The notes under the pieces: generated by a model | Databases searched by the model: none | What the model saw: only the letters and a program-made list of their open reading frames with translations | Told to the model about the DNA's origin: nothing | NCBI GenBank assembly: GCA_020025275.1 | Contig: JAHHSI010000023.1 | Coordinates: 1-35,539 of the forward strand | Reading direction: 5' to 3' | DNA length: 35,539 bases | Origin: Oscillospiraceae bacterium | Lineage (GTDB): Bacteria; Bacillota; Clostridia; Oscillospirales; Oscillospiraceae | Position numbers and translations under genes: made by a program | In this document: positions 15,992 through 23,157 of the stretch, one piece after another | Position numbering within the stretch: position 1 is the stretch's first letter | Layout: each line of letters opens with the position of its first letter

Positions 15992-16198
15992 TCACTCCGC
16001 CATTTTCTCCACGAAGCGGCGGGCCTCGTCGGCCATCATGCGGCCGTTTTCCAGAACCTCCGCCACGTAAACGGGTACCTGCACCTCCACGCCCTTCATG
16101 ATCTTGAAGCTGCGTCCATTGACGGACACGATCACAAAGTTCTCCTCATTTTTTCTGCCGCGGGGCAGCATAATGGTGGTCATTTCTTCCATTTTCAT
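15992..16198 (-). CDS. Small protein encoded after the major capsid gene
   Basis: 68 residues starting MKMEEMTTIMLPRGRKNEEN. AAGGAAGG precedes the ATG at 16198 by 7 bases. The body pairs short beta strands (FVIVSVNGRSFKIMKGVEVQV) with a C-terminal helix (PVYVAEVLENGRMMADEARR). Proteins of this size directly after the capsid gene are common in Firmicutes phages and may be a decoration or head-completion factor. I cannot assign a function. It is separated from the capsid gene by a perfect hairpin. Confidence 0.65.
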   Translation of the reverse strand: MKMEEMTTIMLPRGRKNEENFVIVSVNGRSFKIMKGVEVQVPVYVAEVLENGRMMADEARRFVEKMAE

Positions 16199-16224
16199 CG
16201 CCGTACCTTCCTTTCTTTTCCGCC

Positions 16225-16254
16225 ACTCCTGCCCGGCCAAAGCCGGGCAGGAGT
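16225..16254 (-). other. Perfect 13-bp hairpin between the capsid gene and the next gene
   Basis: ACTCCTGCCCGGC (16225-16237) and GCCGGGCAGGAGT (16242-16254) pair exactly around CAAA, starting 7 bp after the capsid stop codon. The minus strand has no T tract after it (GGCGGAAAAG), so it is not an ordinary intrinsic terminator. It may stabilise the capsid mRNA 3' end or attenuate downstream expression. Confidence 0.6.
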
Positions 16255-16261
16255 CTTTGAT

Positions 16262-17494
16262 TTAGTTGCCCTTGTCCTCTTCGGAATACGAAGATCCGCA
16301 CTCCACACGCACAATGTATTCATCGTACAGGATCGCCGCAGCGTGGACCCCCTTCCAGCCCACACTGGAGCGCTGATCCAGAGGATCGGCAGTGCCGGAG
16401 GAACCACGGGGCTTGACAATGACCTCCGTTCCCTCGCTCAGATCCACAACGCCATAGGCGCCCTTGCCGACAAAGAGGCAGCCGTATACGGCGCAGCCAT
16501 TGGCGCCGCCCTCACCGGGATAGATGAGCTCGCTGTCCTTGGCGGTGATCGCCTCGCTGAGCACCATGCTGCCGGCCGTGTTGCTGGCCACGCGGCAGCG
16601 CTTGCCGCCGATCAGCACATAGCGCCCTGCCAGCGCACCGGGCTTCACCGTACCGCCGGCAAAGGGGACCGTCGTGCTGTTGCTGACGGCGCCGCTGACA
16701 CGGAGCTTTCGGCTGTTGCTGGCCAGATCCTCCCCGCGGAAAATCTTGGCCTCGGTGGTCTCTACGAAGCGAACGCCGTGCAGCTCGCCGATCTCCCCGT
16801 CAAAGAGCTCGGTAGCGGCGGCATACTGATGAGCCGCCAGCCAGGATTCATCCTGCCGCAGGTCAAAGGCCACGCTGGGGTGGATGATGCAGACATACTT
16901 TCCGTCAAACTTGGGGGCATTCATCTTCTTGAGCTGGGTGGCCGCACGAGCCACCAACTCCCCGGTCATGGTGCAGCGCTTGTCCAGTGCGTAGCGAGAG
17001 GTAACCTCCTGTACCTTTCCGCCCTCCAGCAGTGCCGGTGCGTAGATCACCTGATTGCCCTGCTGCACCTCGTTGCGGGTCACGGTGTCCAACGTGAGCC
17101 CCATATTGGCGCCGTGGCGATCGGTGATCTCCAGCACCACATCGTCGATAGCAGTCAGATCCAGCATGTCCGACACGGTGGTGTAGTCACCGTACTGGGC
17201 CAGATCCTTGGTGATATAGCTGACCGAAATGCCGCTGCCGTCGGGGGTCACGCCCTCCGTCAGAGGGGTCAATGCCTTATCAAACGAGCCGAACTTACGC
17301 CACTCCACGGTCTTACCGCCGCCCACGGGCAGCGGCTTAGTGGCCGCAAACTGATTGTGCACCAGCTGGGGACGTGCATTTTCCAGCAGCTCCATCCCGT
17401 AGTAGGTTTTCATCTCCGCACTCAGACCGCTGGTGGTCTGCGTATTGCTCTCCCCTGCAAACAGCTGCAGGTCGTAGTGGTTCAACATTTCCAT
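16262..17494 (-). CDS. Major capsid protein, N4-gp56 family
   Basis: Shell protein of 410 residues. The ALTPLTEGVTPDGSGISVSY region, AQYGDYTTVSDMLDLTAIDD and the GLTLDTVTRNEVQQGNQVIY segment are characteristic of the N4-gp56 family of HK97-fold capsid proteins. The ATG at 17494 has AAGGAG six bases upstream; an in-frame start at 17527 lies before this site and is rejected. The N-terminus reads MEMLNHYDLQLFAGES: the DLQLFA segment matches the sequence after which Prp proteases cut ribosomal protein L27 and some staphylococcal phage proteins. Maturation is therefore predicted to remove 13 residues, using the protease encoded two genes upstream. Confidence 0.88.
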   Translation of the reverse strand: MEMLNHYDLQLFAGESNTQTTSGLSAEMKTYYGMELLENARPQLVHNQFAATKPLPVGGGKTVEWRKFGSFDKALTPLTEGVTPDGSGISVSYITKDLAQYGDYTTVSDMLDLTAIDDVVLEITDRHGANMGLTLDTVTRNEVQQGNQVIYAPALLEGGKVQEVTSRYALDKRCTMTGELVARAATQLKKMNAPKFDGKYVCIIHPSVAFDLRQDESWLAAHQYAAATELFDGEIGELHGVRFVETTEAKIFRGEDLASNSRKLRVSGAVSNSTTVPFAGGTVKPGALAGRYVLIGGKRCRVASNTAGSMVLSEAITAKDSELIYPGEGGANGCAVYGCLFVGKGAYGVVDLSEGTEVIVKPRGSSGTADPLDQRSSVGWKGVHAAAILYDEYIVRVECGSSYSEEDKGN

Positions 17495-17523
17495 ACTCCT
17501 CTCCTTTTCATCCTTGACACGTC

Positions 17524-18129
17524 TCAAAAGCGGATCTTTTCCCCGTCCAACACCCGCTTTCGGATATCGGCCAGCTGTCGGCTGTCCAGTTCCCGGGGAT
17601 CGCTGCGGCTGATACTGGCCCCGCCCCTTCCGTTTTCCTGCACACGTCGGCGCCCGGAAGCCACAGTCTGCGCCGCCTGTCGGGCCGCGCGCTGAGCGGA
17701 GTAAGCCATGGCCTTGTGCATCAATTCCCGCTGATGCACCACCTCATAGGCGGTGCGGGCATCCACCCCCGCCTCGATCATCCGTCCGAATTCAGGGTTG
17801 CACACCTCTCTTCGCCAATCGAAGTCGGGATAGATCTTCCGGAGTTCCTCCTGCTGCGACTCCAGTCGGGCAAAGGCCTGCCGCGCCGCATCCAGCTGTG
17901 TCTGGCGATCCTGCCGCAGCTGCTCGTTTTCCCGCCGCAGCCCCCGCAGCCGACCATCCAGAATCTTGCGGATCCTCTCGTCGAACTGTTCTTTGTACCG
18001 TCCCTTGATCAGTGTCTCAAAATCCTCCTGCTCCCCGGCGTCAGGAGCTGCTTCGCCCGATGTCTCTGCCGTTTCCTCCGCCGCCAGCTCTGCGGCGTCC
18101 TCTTGGGCAAATAGCTGCAATTCCATCAT
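17524..18129 (-). CDS. Capsid scaffold protein
   Basis: 201 residues, acidic at the N-terminus (about 9-40), with a long coiled coil (about 45-120: FDERIRKILDGRLRGLRREN followed by EQLRQDRQTQLDAARQAFAR) and a basic C-terminus. This is the usual build of an internal scaffold placed just before the capsid gene. I chose the ATG at 18129 because AAGGAG lies 9 bases upstream; the open frame further upstream lacks a start signal. The protein begins MMELQLFAQEDA, carrying the same LQLFA cleavage-type motif as the capsid protein. It is presumably digested or released by the Prp-type protease during head maturation. Confidence 0.8.
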   Translation of the reverse strand: MMELQLFAQEDAAELAAEETAETSGEAAPDAGEQEDFETLIKGRYKEQFDERIRKILDGRLRGLRRENEQLRQDRQTQLDAARQAFARLESQQEELRKIYPDFDWRREVCNPEFGRMIEAGVDARTAYEVVHQRELMHKAMAYSAQRAARQAAQTVASGRRRVQENGRGGASISRSDPRELDSRQLADIRKRVLDGEKIRF

Positions 18130-18191
18130 GGATCTGTTCTCCTTTCCGTGGTAGGTCACGACCCTATCGCATTCCCGTTTTAGGGAAACGC

Positions 18192-18470
18192 TTACTCCTC
18201 TAAATGCACGCACTGGGGATAGCGTGCCGCCAGCTGGGCAAGCCCGCAGCGCACCACACGGAATTCCGCCGTGCACCCCTCCGTCCCGGCCACGCTCACC
18301 TGCCCGGGCCGGATCTGCACCTCCCGCACTGCGTCTTTTTCCTCCAGTGCGGCCACCAGCGCATAGATCAGTGCCGAAACCGCCGCACAGACGATGTCCT
18401 GCCCACGGGGTGCAAAATCGGCATGCCCCCGCAGCGTCAGTCGGTTCTTTGTGTAAACAACGTGGATCAT
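18192..18470 (-). CDS. Prp-type cysteine protease (DUF464), probable prohead protease
   Basis: 92-residue protein with the Prp signature: His16 in RGHADFAP and Cys28 in GQDIVCAAVSAL, 12 residues apart as in staphylococcal Prp (His22/Cys34). Prp is the Firmicutes enzyme that removes the N-terminal extension of ribosomal protein L27. Here the gene lies between portal and scaffold, the prohead-protease position, and overlaps the portal stop as ATGA (18467-18470). The next two cassette genes, scaffold and capsid, begin with LQLFA, the L27-type cleavage motif. The enzyme therefore most likely matures the capsid. A conventional ClpP- or S78-type prohead protease is absent. Confidence 0.88.
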   Translation of the reverse strand: MIHVVYTKNRLTLRGHADFAPRGQDIVCAAVSALIYALVAALEEKDAVREVQIRPGQVSVAGTEGCTAEFRVVRCGLAQLAARYPQCVHLEE

Positions 18471-20311
18471 CGGGGATGCACCGCCTGCTGCGTGCGCTGA
18501 CGCATTTTCTCCATGTTGTCCGTGCGTTTCACCGACACACGGCCGCCCTTCTGCGCTGCCGCCCCGCCAAACTCCTCTTCCAGTGACGCCGCCAGCGACG
18601 TCCCCTTCACCTCATCCACTATAGAGGCCAGCTGCAAGAGCTTTTGCTGCAAGTTCCGGATCTCCTGCGCCTGCCGCTGCCCCTCCAGAATGGTGGTACA
18701 GACCTGATCCTTGTTTTTGAAGTCCATCAGTTCCAGACAGCGCAGCGCCTGATCCGCCATGTCGGCGCGAAAAAAGCCCATCTGGAACAGCTGCAGTGCC
18801 AGCTGATTATACTCCATGGTCTTGTAGGGATTTTCCTCCTGCGCCGCGATCTCCAAATCGAACTCCGGCACACGGTAGCCTTTGGAAAACCCGTCGTCCA
18901 TGACCTGCCCCTGCAGGGCACGGCTGTCGTAGGTGAGGAACTCCTCGCTCCCCATCCGTCCCACCAGACGGAACTGGCGGGGCAGACTATAGAACTGGCG
19001 GATCAGTTCAATGCACAGCGTTACCACATCTGCAAACGCCTCATAGCCGTCATCGATCATGTTGCGGCTCAGCTTGCCGCCTGCCTCCTGCAATGCCGCA
19101 ATGGCCGTGGCCGCTGTCACGCCGCCCGCCGTGCCGCCGTTGGCCACATCACGGTTGCCGGCCGTCTCCTTCATCTCGGAAATTTTGCTCTGCAAAATGG
19201 CCACATAGACGCTGTCCAGTCCCGCCGTGTGGATGGGCGCAATGGAGTCGGCCCCCAGATTTCCATTGGTGTGGACAAACGGCTGTGTCCAGTCGGCGTA
19301 CTCGCTTTCATTGACCGCTCCGTCGGAGCGTATGAAGAACCGGGGCGTCGCCGCCGCCAGCGTGTTCTTCAAAATAGCCTGATTCATCAGATCGATCTGC
19401 TTTTGCGGCGACTTGCACAGGTCCACGTATCCGTACCCGCAGGGCGAGCCCTCCTCCGGAAAGAGCACATCAAACACGAAGGGGTACTTCCCATGATCGT
19501 ACCAGCCGCGGCGGGCAATCTCCGGATCATCGGTGTCGTTCTGCGTGGCATAGAGCACGGTCTGCCCCACAAATTTGCAGTACTGCAGCACCTTTCGCCC
19601 CTGCTCCTCCGTGTGGTAGTACCAGTCCACCACCAGTGACTTGTCCGCTGTGTCCACGGTATCGTCATAGAGATACCGGCTCACGGAAAAGCTGCCTCCG
19701 CCCAGATCCACCCCTTCCAGCTGCGGATAGCGCCGGCGCAGCTCCTCGTTGTTCACAAGTTCGGTACAGAAGAAGTGGGAAGAGTCCTGAATGTCCGTGA
19801 CCCCCGGCTCCCAGAAAAGGTTCAGGATGTCCACCGGCCGGATGGAAATGTCCCCCAATCCGCCCAGCTTGTCCCCGTCCCAAAAGACGCCGTAAGCCGC
19901 ACAGCCGGATTTCAGCTTGCGCCACCACGCCTGCGCATAGACGCGTTTGAACTGATTTCTTTTGAGGATCACCGGCAGGATGCGGCTGAGCTTCCGAGCC
20001 TCCTCCCGATCTCCCGGCTCGCGGGGCAGGACCGTGGGCTCCGGATAGCAGTCCATGGCGTCGGCGTGCTTGGAGAGGATGCAGTTCACCAGCCAGCCGC
20101 TGGTGGGCTGAGGATCGTTGGGGTTGCCCCCTTCCCCGCTTTTCTCCATCTGCTCCCAGTGCCGCATCTTCCAAAACTGCTCGTTGTCCACGATGCGCTG
20201 TTCCAGATGCGCCTTGCCGCGCCGATATTTCTGCAGGATCCGGGCCGCGTGGCGCACTTCCTCCGGCCCGATTGCAGGCCGGCGCTTGTCCGTGCTTTTT
20301 TTCTCGTCCAT
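18467..20311 (-). CDS. Portal protein, P22-like
   Basis: 614 residues, forming the dodecameric DNA channel at one capsid vertex. Recognisable portal features are the N-terminal helical region with WEQMEKSG and NPNDPQPTSGWLVNCILSKH, the ISIRPVDILNLFWEPGVTDI core with a nearby CKSPQKQIDLMNQAIL stem helix, and a TAATAIAALQEAGGKLSR segment typical of P22-type portals. The C-terminal ~90 residues are helical and charged (barrel-like). GGAGG precedes the ATG by 7 bases. The length fits the family and the frame is intact. It lies downstream of TerL and overlaps the protease gene. Confidence 0.88.
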   Translation of the reverse strand: MDEKKSTDKRRPAIGPEEVRHAARILQKYRRGKAHLEQRIVDNEQFWKMRHWEQMEKSGEGGNPNDPQPTSGWLVNCILSKHADAMDCYPEPTVLPREPGDREEARKLSRILPVILKRNQFKRVYAQAWWRKLKSGCAAYGVFWDGDKLGGLGDISIRPVDILNLFWEPGVTDIQDSSHFFCTELVNNEELRRRYPQLEGVDLGGGSFSVSRYLYDDTVDTADKSLVVDWYYHTEEQGRKVLQYCKFVGQTVLYATQNDTDDPEIARRGWYDHGKYPFVFDVLFPEEGSPCGYGYVDLCKSPQKQIDLMNQAILKNTLAAATPRFFIRSDGAVNESEYADWTQPFVHTNGNLGADSIAPIHTAGLDSVYVAILQSKISEMKETAGNRDVANGGTAGGVTAATAIAALQEAGGKLSRNMIDDGYEAFADVVTLCIELIRQFYSLPRQFRLVGRMGSEEFLTYDSRALQGQVMDDGFSKGYRVPEFDLEIAAQEENPYKTMEYNQLALQLFQMGFFRADMADQALRCLELMDFKNKDQVCTTILEGQRQAQEIRNLQQKLLQLASIVDEVKGTSLAASLEEEFGGAAAQKGGRVSVKRTDNMEKMRQRTQQAVHPR

Positions 20312-20323
20312 TTGCGTTCCTCC

Positions 20324-20419
20324 TTATGCTTGATTTCCCGCCTCACTTCTCCCCCGCACAACGCCCATCGTTGCACACGCTGTTGCACACTTCACGGCAA
20401 CAGCGGAAAATTTTCTCAT
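20324..20419 (-). CDS. Possible 31-residue ORF coupled between terL and portal
   Basis: The start codon overlaps the TerL stop as ATGA (20416-20419) and is preceded by the GGAGGGGAGGAAG stretch that ends terL. The frame runs 31 codons to a TAA that is itself part of the portal gene's TAAGGAGG site. The peptide is basic at the start, rich in A, C, T and V, and contains a CATACAT segment encoded by two GTGTGCAAC direct repeats. It may be translated for coupling only. I know no homologue. Confidence 0.4.
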   Translation of the reverse strand: MRKFSAVAVKCATACATMGVVRGRSEAGNQA

Positions 20420-21816
20420 CTTCCTCCCCTCCGGACGCCGCACCACGAGTGCATCGGCCCGCCGATCAGATTCAGGGGATCGTCTGCCGGACGCAGACCC
20501 GTCTCCTTTTGCTGCGGCGCAATCGGGCGTGACATACAGAAATAGCGGCTCTCATCGGCCACATGATCCTCCTGCCTCGTATCCAGATCCTCCACATCTG
20601 TATCGGAGAAGAGCAGGTCGGGCACCGTCCGCAAGAAGGCACGGCAGGTGGAAAAAACATACATCATCGGATAGCCCTCCTCGTCGAACGCCATCCGATA
20701 GTGCATCTGCATCCAGCCGGGGATCCGCCGGTTGTCCCCCCGCTGAAAGTAAATGCGGTACTTCAGGGCCGTCTCGTATATACTCTCTCCCCGGCTGGTA
20801 TCCCAGATGGCCGGATCGGCCACCCCCTGAATGTCCCGCCCCTTGAGCCACGGATGGGTATCCTCAATCCGACGGATCTCCGCAAACTGCCGATCCGGCG
20901 TCCATCGCACACCCTCGTCCGGCACATCGGTGCAGCCGTAGAGTTCCAGAATCCGGTAGATCACGCCGTCAAAATCCACTGCCCACCACGCGCAGGAAAA
21001 CGGCTTGGCATAGCCGAAGTCATAGCTGCGGTACACGCGCCACTCCCGGGGAATGTCAAACGGCTCGATCACATGGGTAAATCGCCGGTCGGCGTAGTGC
21101 GTAGGATCATCGGTAAACTCCTGAAAAAACTGTCCCTGAAAGATGTCCCACTTTCCCTCCAGCCACGCATCGCGCAGCTTTTTGGGCAGCGCCTGCAGCT
21201 GTCGGAGATAGTCGGGCTGTGCCCGTAAGAGCGCCTGATTGTCCGTCACCCGCGCCGGGATGAAAATGTAGTCCTCACCGTTCTCCCCCGCCGCAAAGCG
21301 CCGGTCAATGAACAGCCGCTTTATGTAGCTGTGCCCCGGGCCTCCGGGATTGCAGGTATAGTAGATCCGCTTCGGAAACGGATTGACGCCGCGCAGACAC
21401 GCGCCGAACTGGCGCAACCACTCCTCCCGCAGCTGCGTTGCCTCGTCGATAAAAATGACGTCGTACTCCGCCCCCTGATAGTGGTCCAGATCACTGTCAC
21501 AGGCGCAGTAACCGCAGTCCAGAATACTGCCGTTGGGAAACACCAGCTGCCGTGTGGTGGCCCGATACTCGGCAATTCCCGCCAGTTCCCGGCGCAAAAA
21601 GCGAAGGTGGTTGTTCTCCAGCTCCTGATAGGTGCGCCGCACCAGCAGCATCCGGATCCCCGGATAGCGGAAGGCCAACAGCTTGGCCTTCGTGCGCACA
21701 GCCCAGCTTTTTCCGCCGCCGCGGGCGCCGCCAAAGGCGATGTACTTGTGCCGGCACTCCAGAAATTCCCTCTGGCGCGGGTTGGGCTTCCCGATCGATA
21801 ATATTCTCTCTTCCAT
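20416..21816 (-). CDS. Terminase large subunit (DNA-packaging ATPase/nuclease)
   Basis: Motor protein of 466 residues that translocates and cuts DNA at the portal. The ATPase half has Walker A GGARGGGKS at 29-37 and Walker B VIFIDE with D124/E125, then a coupling motif in YYTCNPGG. The nuclease half retains the acidic residues of the RNase H-like fold in YRSYDFGYAKP, GVADPAIWD and EDHVADESRY. All key residues are present, so both activities should be intact, which is unusual for a decaying prophage. It starts 21 bp after terS. The sequence does not show whether it packages headful or at a specific site. Confidence 0.93.
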   Translation of the reverse strand: MEERILSIGKPNPRQREFLECRHKYIAFGGARGGGKSWAVRTKAKLLAFRYPGIRMLLVRRTYQELENNHLRFLRRELAGIAEYRATTRQLVFPNGSILDCGYCACDSDLDHYQGAEYDVIFIDEATQLREEWLRQFGACLRGVNPFPKRIYYTCNPGGPGHSYIKRLFIDRRFAAGENGEDYIFIPARVTDNQALLRAQPDYLRQLQALPKKLRDAWLEGKWDIFQGQFFQEFTDDPTHYADRRFTHVIEPFDIPREWRVYRSYDFGYAKPFSCAWWAVDFDGVIYRILELYGCTDVPDEGVRWTPDRQFAEIRRIEDTHPWLKGRDIQGVADPAIWDTSRGESIYETALKYRIYFQRGDNRRIPGWMQMHYRMAFDEEGYPMMYVFSTCRAFLRTVPDLLFSDTDVEDLDTRQEDHVADESRYFCMSRPIAPQQKETGLRPADDPLNLIGGPMHSWCGVRRGGR

Positions 21817-21837
21817 CTCCCTCTCCCCCCATTTCTC

Positions 21838-22218
21838 TCATCGGCTGCAGCTCTCTATATCCTCTTCCATAATGATCCGCAGCGCTTTCTCCGTTTCCTC
21901 TTCCCGCTGAGCCACAGCCTGTTCCAAATTCATCAGTTCCCGCAGCATCCCGGTCAACTCCTTGAGTTCCTTGACGCTGACATCCTCCCGGCCCTCCACG
22001 GCCTCCTCTACCCCTCGGCGCAGCTGCTGTACCGCAGAGAGGAGGCAGGCATCGATGGACGGCTCCCCTCTGCGTCCCCGCCAGTTTTCTCGCCGGGCCC
22101 GTTTTCCGATGGCTGCCGAGGAGATCCCGTAGCATCTCGCCAACGTCGCATAGCTCCCCTCCCCGGCCTCGTATTTTTTACGGATCTCCGCCCAAGGGAT
22201 CACTCTCTTCTCCGTCAC
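21838..22218 (-). CDS. Terminase small subunit
   Basis: 126 residues, recognising DNA for packaging. The N-terminal helix-turn-helix (about 5-45: EIRKKYEAGEGSYATLARCY followed by GISSAAIGKRARRENW) is typical of Firmicutes TerS proteins. A coiled-coil region near the C-terminus (ELTGMLRELMNLEQAVAQRE) serves for ring assembly. I chose the GTG at 22218, which has AAGGAGG six to seven bases upstream and overlaps the stop of the preceding gene as GTGA, so the two are translationally coupled. A longer version beginning at 22278 would run through the preceding gene and is rejected. Confidence 0.85.
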   Translation of the reverse strand: MTEKRVIPWAEIRKKYEAGEGSYATLARCYGISSAAIGKRARRENWRGRRGEPSIDACLLSAVQQLRRGVEEAVEGREDVSVKELKELTGMLRELMNLEQAVAQREEETEKALRIIMEEDIESCSR

Positions 22219-22403
22219 TCTTCCCCTCCTTCCACAAGAAACGGCGCCATACAGCGCCGCGCATAGTCCTCCAAACACATCCGGCAGATGATCTCACCGT
22301 CCCGCTGATAGTACTCCTCGCCGGCGCAGATCTCCCCGCCGCAGAGATGGCACACGGCCACGATACACTCCCCATCTTCCTCTTTCACGATTGGAAATCT
22401 CAT
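22215..22403 (-). CDS. Small zinc-ribbon-like CxxC protein opening the capsid cassette
   Basis: 62 residues with two CxxC knuckles, CHLC (18-21) and CRMC (40-43), plus cysteines at 13, 26 and 51. This pattern suggests a single structural zinc site. The rest is acidic. AAGGAG lies about 10 bases before the ATG. It is the first gene of the cassette and overlaps terS by four bases. Small zinc proteins of this kind sit beside terminases in some Firmicutes prophages. A DNA-binding or packaging-accessory role is possible, but nothing in the sequence proves it. Confidence 0.7.
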   Translation of the reverse strand: MRFPIVKEEDGECIVAVCHLCGGEICAGEEYYQRDGEIICRMCLEDYARRCMAPFLVEGGEE

Positions 22404-22419
22404 TCACAGATCACTCCTT

Positions 22420-22458
22420 CCCCACCCAAACGCCTACACCCCTCCCCTTTCTCCCCCC
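22420..22458 (-). promoter_or_regulatory. G-run leader of the capsid cassette (possible G-quadruplex)
   Basis: Read on the minus strand, the leader before the CxxC gene contains G runs of 6, 4, 4, 3 and 4 (plus positions 22453-22458, 22444-22447, 22439-22442, 22425-22427, 22420-22423). The spacers are 5, 1, 11 and 1 bases. Four runs of at least three G suffice for an intramolecular quadruplex, though the 11-base loop is long. Confidence 0.4.
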
Positions 22459-22464
22459 TTTTGT

Positions 22465-22492
22465 TGTATATTTCATAGCAACGCTGTCTAAA
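22465..22492 (-). promoter_or_regulatory. Possible promoter of the capsid cassette
   Basis: On the minus strand TTTAGA (22487-22492), 16 bp, then TATACA (22465-22470), about 60 bp before the first gene. The -35 is weak, so an activator or alternative sigma factor may be needed. No better match is seen within 300 bp. Confidence 0.35.
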
Positions 22493-22716
22493 ATTTTGGA
22501 AAGCAGCCCTGTTGACCTGCTGCGCCCCCCTGTCACAGAGGGATCAGCCCCCACCGTTCCTCCGCCTCGCTTTCCGGCATTTTCAGTCTGCTTCCCCCTC
22601 CGCATTTTCCTCAGACAACCTGCACACCGCCACTGCAGCCCTCTCCCATGGCTGCAGCCGCCATACAGGCCGGTTGTCTCCGCTTGAACCGTGCCCCCGG
22701 CAAACAGGGCTAATGA
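22493..22716. other. Gene-free stretch with a long inverted repeat
   Basis: No convincing gene on either strand. The plus strand is C-rich. Its main feature is a two-part hairpin: AGACAACC (22613-22620) with GGTTGTCT (22672-22679) as outer stem, CTGCAGCC (22633-22640) with GGCTGCAG (22650-22657) as inner stem, and an internal loop of 12 and 14 bases between them. The internal-loop sequences carry CCGCCA on both sides. It may be a structured RNA element or an operator region for the diverging transcription units. Confidence 0.45.
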
Positions 22717-22745
22717 TTGACAAATAATTGCAAAAAAGGTATAAT
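22717..22745 (+). promoter_or_regulatory. Perfect consensus sigma-A promoter of the surface-polymer operon
   Basis: TTGACA (22717-22722), exactly 17 bp, TATAAT (22740-22745). Every base of both hexamers matches consensus. Transcription is predicted to start near 22752, about 450 bases before the first glycosyltransferase. Confidence 0.9.
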
Positions 22746-23124
22746 ATCGAGTGTATGAACATTTACCAGCCCCTCATTTTTTCTCACGGAAGCGCTGTAC
22801 CGATCGCACTTTCTGCACCCTGTATCGGTAAAAATGGAGGCCGGTATCCCGACCGCTTCCGCCTGTCGCCAGGTGTCGGTGCTCCGCCCGCTGCCATGTT
22901 CCCTGCAAGGGCCATCTTCGCGCGGCGCCATGGGCGTCCCCGTTTCCTGCAGGTTGGTCCCGATGTCCGCCGCAGCGGATCCCTTGCGTGTGCAGGGGCG
23001 GTCCCCTGCCGACGCGGGCCTCTCGTCGGTCATTCCCATTCTTGGCTGCGTGTGCCGCATTGTCCTGCTCTGTTGCGGCGTAATCTGACGCTTTGGCAGA
23101 GTTTCCTTTTCGCTGAGAATAAAA

Positions 23125-23145
23125 ATGATGGGGCTTCCCCATCAT
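23125..23145 (-). terminator. Hairpin with T tract on the minus strand inside the polymer-operon leader
   Basis: ATGATGGGG and CCCCATCAT form a perfect 9-bp stem with a 3-nt loop. On the minus strand TTTTTATTCTC follows directly, the layout of an intrinsic terminator. No minus-strand gene ends here, so it would stop antisense transcription. On the plus strand it is simply a leader hairpin. Confidence 0.45.
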
Positions 23146-23157
23146 CAACGTGCTGGA

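Noticed and set aside
16343..17695. 450-codon plus-strand frame opposite the capsid gene
   Set aside because: Antisense shadow of the capsid gene; it crosses into the scaffold gene and has no recognisable domain.
10013..22403. Diversity-generating retroelement acting on the fibre gene
   Set aside because: No reverse transcriptase gene and no template/variable repeat pair were seen in the window.
22752..23120. RNase P RNA, SRP RNA, T-box or known riboswitch in the polymer-operon leader
   Set aside because: None of the conserved sequence blocks of these classes (GAGGAAAGTCC, GGTGCTGTT, AGGGTGGNACC and similar) is present on either strand.
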